In this document: in pieces, positions 5,404-10,930 of the stretch | Position numbering within the stretch: the stretch's first letter is position 1 | Layout: the number at the start of each line of letters is the position of its first letter | NCBI GenBank assembly: GCA_001839685.1 | Contig: MLAK01001272.1 | Coordinates: 14,566 to 25,495, forward strand | DNA length: 10,930 nt | Direction: 5' to 3' | Origin: Tritrichomonas foetus | Taxonomy: Eukaryota; Parabasalia; Tritrichomonadida; Tritrichomonadidae | Program-made: the position numbers and the translations under genes | The notes under the pieces: generated by a model | Databases searched by the model: none | What the model was told of the DNA's origin: nothing | Seen by the model: the letters and a program-made list of their open reading frames with translations, nothing else

Positions 5404-7260
5404 TTATTCATTGTTTGGTTGCATGTCTGTATCTGATTCATCCGATTCATCTAATTTGACTGCCTGTGTTCGTGTTGCTGATCTTCTTCTTCTTGTTTTG
5501 ACACCTGAAAAGCTGGACTTTCTACTCCTTGATGGATTAGTAGTTTCACCTTTCTGCTTCATAAATGCACTCAATTTCACTTCAATGAAATCTTGGAAAG
5601 ATTGGGATTCCATTAAGAATTCGAAAAACTTTTGATCTTTTGGCTCAACTGAGGCAAGGAATAACTCTTGATTGAAAACAGTTATTCCTTCTTCAGCATC
5701 AGTCACAAAGAAACTCATTAAAAAGTCAGTCAACGCAGGCTTCAGCGGCTCATGTAATTCCATTAAAATTGCATCAATTCCTTGCATCATTAAATGTGTT
5801 TTGTGATTCAAATATTTCGTGAAATATTCTGGAAAAGCGAACGGATTCTCAACAACAGAACCACCAAAAGGGCTATTAGTATTATCTGAAGAGGTAAAAG
5901 GATGAGCAGCGGTAGGCGCATGCTTAGATTCATTAATGATCTTTTGAATGTTTTGAACAACTTGTTCAAGTGAAGGATAAGGTGGATAATAATCATTTGA
6001 AGAAACATTTTTCTTATCTAAGTTTATGATATAACAGCTTTCAAGGAATTTTGTCTTTTTAATTTGGGGGCATGGAGCAATCCCAAACAGAAATGGTGTT
6101 GGAAGTTGTAAAAGATCAAAATAATGACCGTCAGCAGGCAAAACCGGAAAAACCGTTCCAGAAAAGTTAAAAGGAGTCAACAAACTTTGTAGTGCATAAA
6201 TCGACATTGTTACTTCTTGTAAACGTGAGCCAACAACTAAAACTTGTGCATCAAGAATAAGGCCACTTAAAACAGTAACAATATCTTTAACATGAAGTAA
6301 AGAAAACAGGGTATCAATAGAAGCCCAAAGGACTGATTTATCCAAAACAGAAAGAGGCGGAAAATTCAATTCAAAACCTGGTGCTAAGCTTACAGGTGGT
6401 GAATTTAAAGTCATTTTGTAGTATTTTGCTAATTCTCGTTCAATTTGTGGGGGAACTTGAATTTCTGTATGATGTCCTATTTGATGGGTTAAATCGAGAC
6501 CATTAATAGGAGTACCAAATGACATATCAATAGTCAATTCTTCAGCGGATTCATTTAAAGCAGGTGAAATTTCTTTACGATCAATTTTCAGGGGATTTTT
6601 TAAAGTCATACTATTACAATTTCTAATAGGAAAGAGTCCTTTATTAAATCTTCTTTCATTATTTTGTGTTCCAGGATTTGCATTAGAAGAAAGATTATAA
6701 TCTTTTTTGGAATTTGAATGGTTTACACCAGATGGTGGATTAGTTGTCACTTTTCCGCATGCGGAAAGTGAAAGATAAGTCAGGAAGGTTAAATGAGTGC
6801 TAAAAACGGGGATCTGGGAAAGCATACAGAAACAAAAGTGCATCTTTTTGGTATTTTTCGAAGTAAAAAACGGAAGCTGCGATGATGTCTTTGGATTGAC
6901 ATGTACGCAAAATCCGTATATTTTACTCGGTCCGCATTGAAATTGAAACACGAATTCATCCTGTATGATGTGGCTTGTTCCTGACTGTAGAAAAGTTCGA
7001 TCGATGCTTGTTGGAAAACATTGTTCGATTATGCGAGGTATGGGGATATTTGGTAGCTCAAATGGCGGGTAAGCAACTAGAATTTGAGGCGCTGACTTTT
7101 TTGTGCCGCTTGGAGGGACTCCGATGATAAAAAATTGATCGAATAATGTTGATGCTTCAAAAGCCGAATTTGTTGTAGCTCCGCCGAAGTTTTTTCGATT
7201 CAAGATATCGCGTGAAAGATTTTTTTCGAATTTTTGAACATCCCAAACAGGACTCTTCAT
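5404..7260 (-). CDS. DENN-domain protein, probable Rab GTPase exchange factor
   Basis: A 618-residue protein with all three parts of a DENN module, which catalyses GDP/GTP exchange on Rab GTPases in membrane traffic. uDENN is at about 39-163 (LFDQFFIIGVPP, AYPPFELPNIP, FVFQFQCGPSKIYGFCVHV, HFCFCMLSQIPVF). cDENN is at about 300-415 (LLHVKDIVTVLSGLILDAQVLVV, LTPFNFSGTVFPVLPADGHY, PTPFLFGI, IINLDK). dDENN is at about 490-570 (LHEPLKPALTDFL, FNQELFL, SFQDFIE). A low-complexity Asn/Ser-rich linker (about 165-260) separates uDENN from cDENN. The tail has a basic Ser/Arg stretch (577-600, with RRRR) and then an acidic end (DESDESDTD), probably for regulation or membrane contact. The start is the first ATG in a clean frame. 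The Rab partner cannot be told. It converges on the ligase gene. Confidence 0.88.
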   Translation of the reverse strand: MKSPVWDVQKFEKNLSRDILNRKNFGGATTNSAFEASTLFDQFFIIGVPPSGTKKSAPQILVAYPPFELPNIPIPRIIEQCFPTSIDRTFLQSGTSHIIQDEFVFQFQCGPSKIYGFCVHVNPKTSSQLPFFTSKNTKKMHFCFCMLSQIPVFSTHLTFLTYLSLSACGKVTTNPPSGVNHSNSKKDYNLSSNANPGTQNNERRFNKGLFPIRNCNSMTLKNPLKIDRKEISPALNESAEELTIDMSFGTPINGLDLTHQIGHHTEIQVPPQIERELAKYYKMTLNSPPVSLAPGFELNFPPLSVLDKSVLWASIDTLFSLLHVKDIVTVLSGLILDAQVLVVGSRLQEVTMSIYALQSLLTPFNFSGTVFPVLPADGHYFDLLQLPTPFLFGIAPCPQIKKTKFLESCYIINLDKKNVSSNDYYPPYPSLEQVVQNIQKIINESKHAPTAAHPFTSSDNTNSPFGGSVVENPFAFPEYFTKYLNHKTHLMMQGIDAILMELHEPLKPALTDFLMSFFVTDAEEGITVFNQELFLASVEPKDQKFFEFLMESQSFQDFIEVKLSAFMKQKGETTNPSRSRKSSFSGVKTRRRRSATRTQAVKLDESDESDTDMQPNNE

Positions 7261-7599
7261 TTTGTATAAATCAAGACTTTTTAATTTCTGAATCTGATTG
7301 AATTGAAAATCACTTGAATTTGAACTTGAGTTTCACCTTAATGAAAAACTCTTGTCAAAATAACCTTTCACATTTAACCATTTTCACATCGGTTAAGTGA
7401 AAAATATGATTGAGTTGAATGAAAATCACATTTTAGAATTTAAATTTAAATTGATATTTCAATGGATGATTGAAAAAATAAATAAGATAATTTTTTTCAA
7501 TAGTTTATGATTTACATCATATCGTTGGGATTTATTGAAAACAGAAGATTTTTGAAAACATTTTTTTTATGTCAATTGATTTCCGGTTAGGCTTTCTAT
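7261..7599. promoter_or_regulatory. Upstream region of the DENN gene
   Basis: This AT-rich stretch lies upstream of the minus-strand DENN gene and must hold its promoter. On the minus strand TCATTA (7339-7344) matches the trichomonad initiator consensus but is about 80 bases from the ATG, farther than usual. The 11-mer ataaatcaaga (7266-7276) is shared with the 20-bp tandem repeat at 1-140. Nothing else is recognised. Confidence 0.35.
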
Positions 7600-8169
7600 T
7601 CAAAAATTAATTGTTTTGTCAACTGGTCGATTTGTAATTTTTTTTAGAATAGAATCAAAGAATTGTTCAGTTTCATGTTTTGCACCTTCTTCATAATGGT
7701 AAGCCCTTAATAAAGAAAAGATATGCCTTGAAATTTCTGTGTCATTAACAATCATCAAATTCTCGAAATGAATTTTGTTTGGGTTAATCGATTCATTGAT
7801 TTGTTATTTAATATATTTATGTAAGATGCTACATAGTAGTACTCTTTTGAATATCAAATAAAAATTTAACTAAATCAAAAAAATATTGCAGTTACAAGTC
7901 AATCTTCTAACTGTTTTTTCCAAATATTTATATTTATTCATGATTATTTCTACATTACTAACATAATAATTGTTAAAAGCATCAATGAAATCAATAATTT
8001 GAATCGATTCGTCCGAAAAAATATTTCAACCAATTTGTTGAAGTTTATCATATTACAAGAAAATTATTTGTGCTAATTTGCACCAGTTTTGAACGTTTGA
8101 AATGAAGATAACTAGATGTAGAAAGTGCATGATATAGACCAGATAACTAATGAAAAAGTAGATGCTGAG
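7600..8169 (-). pseudogene. Decayed coding sequence, 3' part
   Basis: One minus-strand frame here reads like protein but carries stops at 8053-8055, 8026-8028, 7870-7872 and 7804-7806 before its final TGA at 7600-7602. The best-preserved piece, 7603-7803, has 67 codons with a natural mixture of acidic, basic and hydrophobic residues (for example MIVNDTEISRHIFSLLRAYH, then a helix near ETEQFFDSILKKI). A less preserved piece upstream includes DESIQIIDFIDAFNNYY. No trichomonad-type splice junctions are seen around the stops, so introns do not explain them. The family is not recognised. The 5' boundary is uncertain because a second frame is also open near 8060-8145. Confidence 0.45.
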
Positions 8170-8240
8170 TCACTTTTTTTCTTTTAGAAAGTATAAAGTT
8201 TTCAATTATTCTATTGAGACATCCTGTGTTTTTCTATTCA

Positions 8241-8784
8241 TTAGTTATGATACTTACCATTGTTCGTATTATTGATATCAAAAAGATTCAACAGATTATT
8301 TTAATTTCCATCTTCTATGATTGCAGTTGTTGTTTTTCCTTCTTGATGATCAGAAATCCAATGAAATATTTATTTGATTGAATGGCATAAATTCCAGAAT
8401 AATTCATAATTCAATAAATTTAGTAAATTTCATTCAAAACAAGAACATAAAGAAAATCGGAATCAGAAAAAAGTTGATCTAATTCGTTGACTCTATGAAT
8501 ATTGATAATGTTGATACTGAAATTGATTCAGTTAGTAATAGATGAATCCAATTCTATTTTATAATCACAATGAATGATATTGTAACAGGAACAGCTGCTT
8601 TTATGACTTTTGAAAAGGGATTATAAGGTTGAACATCAGCATTTATAAAAGGTCTTCTATCAGATAATAGTGATCTTTTTCGTTTAAAAATATTAGAAAT
8701 TGTAAATATTAGAAGGTATTTTGGTTCATTTAATGATAGTTTTTCGCATTTCTGTCTCAATGGAAGAAATGCTATAACAAAACT
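8241..8784 (-). pseudogene. Decayed coding sequence, 5' part (frameshifted)
   Basis: Protein-like minus-strand stretches follow one another in different frames. 8554-8784 is open for 77 codons without a usable ATG. About 8361-8570 reads through HRVNELDQLFSDSDFLYVLV and NYSGIYAIQSNKYFIGF with stops at 8528-8530, 8420-8422 and 8411-8413. About 8241-8360 continues in a third frame (HQEGKTTTAIIEDGN) with a stop at 8301-8303. Taken with 7600-8169 they suggest one decayed gene of about 1.2 kb read right to left. A plus-strand frame from 8570 with two early stops (TAA, TGA) is also protein-like, so the strand at 8480-8790 is not certain. No family is recognised. Confidence 0.35.
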
Positions 8785-9006
8785 CTAATTTTACTTACTT
8801 TTGAATGTCCAAAGGTTGACCAAATCTGAAGTATACTTGATGTAAAAAGACTTCATTTTAAAATAAAAATTTTATAAAATGATTTTGACATATCCATATT
8901 ATTTAATATATGCTTATTTTTTTCCTCAATAGAAAAATAGAATTGTCTAAAATGAAATAACTACAAGGGCATGATTGAAAATACACAAAAAGTAAAAAAA
9001 CAAGAA
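8785..9006. other. AT-rich spacer, 3' of the IBD gene
   Basis: This short AT-rich stretch follows the minus-strand IBD gene and should contain its 3' untranslated region. On the minus strand the stop is followed by TTCTTG and a T-rich run. No gene is seen. Confidence 0.4.
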
Positions 9007-10185
9007 TTAGAAAAACTGCCATCCCCAGTCATTGAAGGGCGAAGTTGAATTGCTTCTTGTTAGCGTCTTTGACGACACATCCGCCAATGGAGAATCGAAA
9101 AAGACGTCACCCCAATCATCATCATCTTCATCAAATGCCAGAAAATCAACAGAAAATGATGGTTTTATTTCAGGTATTTTCACCATCTTCTCTGGATTCT
9201 TAAAGCACGATAAATCAAAATTAAAACGTTGATGATAACTCATATTGTCGTCATTATCACTTTGAACTTGCACCAGATCATTCTTCACATCACAATTCAC
9301 ATTCCTAAATTGATGAGAATTGAGCTTATGATTGCGATTATTCGTTTTATTGTTCATTCTATTATTATGCCGTTTATTTGTGATTGAAATTTTTGGATTA
9401 TTCGGAATTTGGGGAGGCATTGGAATTTGCGGATGCGGAATTGGAATCTGTGGCTGTGCTCCATAAACAGGAGAAAGAGGTGAATCTGGCGAAAGCGGAG
9501 AAGTTTCTATGACTGGCGATGAAACGGTTGGTGATGTCGGCTGAGATAAAACCGGCGAGTTTGGAGAAGCCGGGGAAAGCGGATGTGATGGAGATAGTGG
9601 ATGTGATGGGGAATCTGCCATTGGATTTAATACAGGTGGAACGAACTCATTCTGTGGCGGATGCTTCCGCTTGTCTTCATACAGATCGTCATCGCATATC
9701 TCAGGCATTTCGCTGGGCGTATAAATGCTTTTGAAGACACAATTCGCGCTGTAACGAACTGTCCATTGCCGCAGAGTGCCTGGATCGTTGTGAAGTGATG
9801 GAAGAAATGAGCAAACACATTCTCGAGCTTTGGCTTTCGTTTTTATCGCGAGGTAACCGACTTGTTGGAAACTACCATTAATGCTAGATTTGCACCTGCC
9901 TATAAAAGACTTCAGTTGTCTCGTATTCACGCAGATAAATGGGCCGGCGAAAGCAAGGCCAGAAACAACGGATCTGTCCTCTCTGTTTTTAGGGGAATGA
10001 TCTACGAATTCTAGAATTGCTTGAACCTCGCTCGAAAACGTGAGGCAACGCCGATCTTTCGAATGTGATTTGACTTGATTAAGAAATTGTTGGCGCATTT
10101 GGAGATATTTGGATCGGTCTTCATCTGGAAGATTATTCCAATGTTTCATTGATACGATGACGTCCGGATTTGGAAGAGATATCAT
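9007..10185 (-). CDS. Initiator-binding-domain (IBD) transcription factor with SP-rich and acidic tail
   Basis: A 392-residue protein counted from the first in-frame ATG at 10183-10185. The frame stays open upstream to a TAA at 10345-10347 but holds no ATG. Residues about 15-160 fit the winged-helix Initiator Binding Domain of Trichomonas IBP39, which binds the TCAYTW initiator. The landmark is GLAFAGPFICVNTRQLKSF followed by the recognition-helix segment GRCKSSINGSFQQVGY (96-111). After it come KRKHPP, a possible nuclear signal; a dense Ser-Pro tract (192-239) with eleven SP pairs in 48 residues, including SPSHPL twice; PQIP repeats (about 245-263); an Asn/basic stretch (about 270-291); and an acidic-aromatic end (FLAFDEDDDDWGDVFFDSPL, then NDWGWQFF). 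The tail looks like a phosphorylatable linker plus an activation domain. A nuclear transcription regulator is inferred. It differs from IBP39 in its C-terminal half. Confidence 0.85.
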   Translation of the reverse strand: MISLPNPDVIVSMKHWNNLPDEDRSKYLQMRQQFLNQVKSHSKDRRCLTFSSEVQAILEFVDHSPKNREDRSVVSGLAFAGPFICVNTRQLKSFIGRCKSSINGSFQQVGYLAIKTKAKARECVCSFLPSLHNDPGTLRQWTVRYSANCVFKSIYTPSEMPEICDDDLYEDKRKHPPQNEFVPPVLNPMADSPSHPLSPSHPLSPASPNSPVLSQPTSPTVSSPVIETSPLSPDSPLSPVYGAQPQIPIPHPQIPMPPQIPNNPKISITNKRHNNRMNNKTNNRNHKLNSHQFRNVNCDVKNDLVQVQSDNDDNMSYHQRFNFDLSCFKNPEKMVKIPEIKPSFSVDFLAFDEDDDDWGDVFFDSPLADVSSKTLTRSNSTSPFNDWGWQFF

Positions 10186-10549
10186 GATATTTTTTATTAG
10201 ATTTATTTCCTGGGATTTCTGAGAATCAAAGAAAAATTGATACGAAGAATTGAATATGGCTCTCTTCAAATAAAATCTAGTAAAATCTCCCACTTTTTGT
10301 GTTAGAGATTGAGCTTGACACAATTCTTTCAATAATTCATCTTTTTATCAATTTTAAATGATTTATAAATCATACAGAATATTTCAATTGATATCAGAAA
10401 TATCGTAAGAAAAATTGAATAGCCAACTTTTTTTTCTTCTAAGAATTTTTCGAGCAATTGTTAATTTTCAATTTTACTTAGATAATCATTATAATTGCCT
10501 ATGTAATAATACACTAGACAATAAGTAATTTTGTTAGTAAAACTTTATC
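10186..10549. promoter_or_regulatory. Upstream region of the IBD gene and 3' flank of the retroelement
   Basis: The part next to the ATG (10186-10344) is an open continuation of the IBD frame without an ATG. A minus-strand TCATTT (10356-10361) matches the initiator consensus but would give a 5' leader of about 175 bases, long for a trichomonad. A three-codon upstream frame (ATG at 10338-10340, minus) would lie inside that leader. ACGATA (10401-10406, minus) is a Myb-type site. An A-rich run on the minus strand (about 10429-10442) could mark the 3' end of the retrotransposon. Confidence 0.35.
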
Positions 10550-10930
10550 TCAAGTCTCTTGTAGAGGTTGAGAAAGGTCCGTCCCCGTCCCTTCAACGAC
10601 AGAAATGTTCACTTCACCGCAGTTCTTATAGTCGTGTAAACGATAGGATAATTTGGCATTATAAAAGATATTGAAGGATCCAATTATTGAAGCCGCCACA
10701 CATTTTCTAGCAACAGAAGAAACGAAATTTTTAAGCTTCAATAATCTTTTCAGATCTGTTAATGAGTCTTTAGGAATGACTCCTAAAGAAGAAACTATCA
10801 CGATGTATAAATTAGCTTTTATATGCCAGTTGTNCTTGATGTCCTTAATTAAAACATTGTATTTGTTTAACTTTTCATTTCTTCTCAGTTTTAATTTAGA
10901 GATAAGTTCATTGTTATCTGTGTTTTGGTT
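10550..10930 (-). mobile_element. C-terminal end of a non-LTR retrotransposon polyprotein (partial)
   Basis: The minus-strand frame is open from the window edge (10930) to TGA at 10550-10552, so the gene enters from the right and only its last 126 codons are here. The reading contains KLRRNEKLNKYNVLIKDIK, then IVIVSSLGVIPKDSLTDLKR and SVARKCVAASIIGSFNIF. This order (K-KY-L block, hydrophobic strand ending in V-SLGxIPK, Leu-rich helix, then a final A-S-IIGS-I helix) fits the end of the restriction-like endonuclease region of R2-like reverse transcriptase polyproteins. The GTG at 10799-10801 is internal and not a start. One base is undetermined (n at 10834), leaving one ambiguous residue. Whether the full element is intact cannot be seen. 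It would copy itself through target-primed reverse transcription. Confidence 0.65.

Noticed and set aside
5348..6008. Open frames on the plus strand (5348-5635) and in another minus frame (5808-6008)
   Set aside because: Both lie inside the DENN gene and are shadows of its coding sequence.
10183..10332. Extension of the IBD protein to 441 residues from a TTG
   Set aside because: TTG is not an expected start in a eukaryote; the first ATG at 10185 precedes the whole recognised domain.
10550..10801. A separate 83-residue protein starting with GTG at 10801
   Set aside because: The frame continues open to the window edge and the homology-like pattern starts upstream of the GTG, so it is the tail of a longer protein.
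10834..10834. Single undetermined base (n)
   Set aside because: A sequencing or assembly ambiguity; it does not break the frame and has no biological meaning.
1..10930. CRISPR array, prokaryotic operon or defence system
   Set aside because: The tandem repeat has no spacers, gene content and intergenic lengths are eukaryotic, and no ribosome binding sites or operon spacing are seen.

Overview
The window is AT-rich nuclear DNA of a protist, most probably a trichomonad (Parabasalia; a Tritrichomonas-like genome fits best). The main reason is the gene at 9007-10185 (-). Its N-terminal half reads as the Initiator Binding Domain, a DNA-binding fold described from Trichomonas IBP39 and as far as I know confined to parabasalids. 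A CARMIL-like leucine-rich-repeat protein, compact intron-free genes, a TCACTT initiator-like hexamer 24 bases before one start codon, and TAAA sequences at or just after stop codons agree with this. The genus is inference.

Layout, left to right: a perfect 20-bp tandem repeat (1-140, cut by the window edge); a small 75-residue protein on the minus strand with an N-myristoylation-type start (412-639); a divergent promoter region; a 733-residue PH-like plus LRR protein (1080-3281, +) whose 5' half is much more GC-rich than its 3' half; an 890-bp non-coding stretch with a diverged pair of 48-bp elements and several short direct repeats; a 210-residue biotin/lipoate-protein ligase family protein (4175-4807, +) with an altered ligand loop; an intergenic stretch holding an unexplained GC-rich island (about 4999-5105); a complete DENN-domain protein, a probable Rab GTPase exchange factor (5404-7260, -), convergent with the ligase; 1.75 kb with what looks like a decayed gene on the minus strand (about 7600-8784); the IBD transcription factor (9007-10185, -) with a dense Ser-Pro tract and an acidic/aromatic C-terminus; and, running off the right edge, the C-terminal end of a non-LTR retrotransposon polyprotein (10550-10930, -).

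The genes do not form a pathway. They are separate housekeeping or regulatory genes: cytoskeleton or scaffold, protein acylation, membrane traffic, transcription. A minisatellite and a retroelement remnant lie at the two ends. I did not find a defence island, CRISPR array, tRNA or rRNA. The least ordinary items are the IBD protein with a CTD-like Ser-Pro tract and activation-type tail, the ligase that keeps the catalytic lysine motif but has lost the usual Gly/Arg ligand loop, and the decayed gene that simple ORF calling misses.
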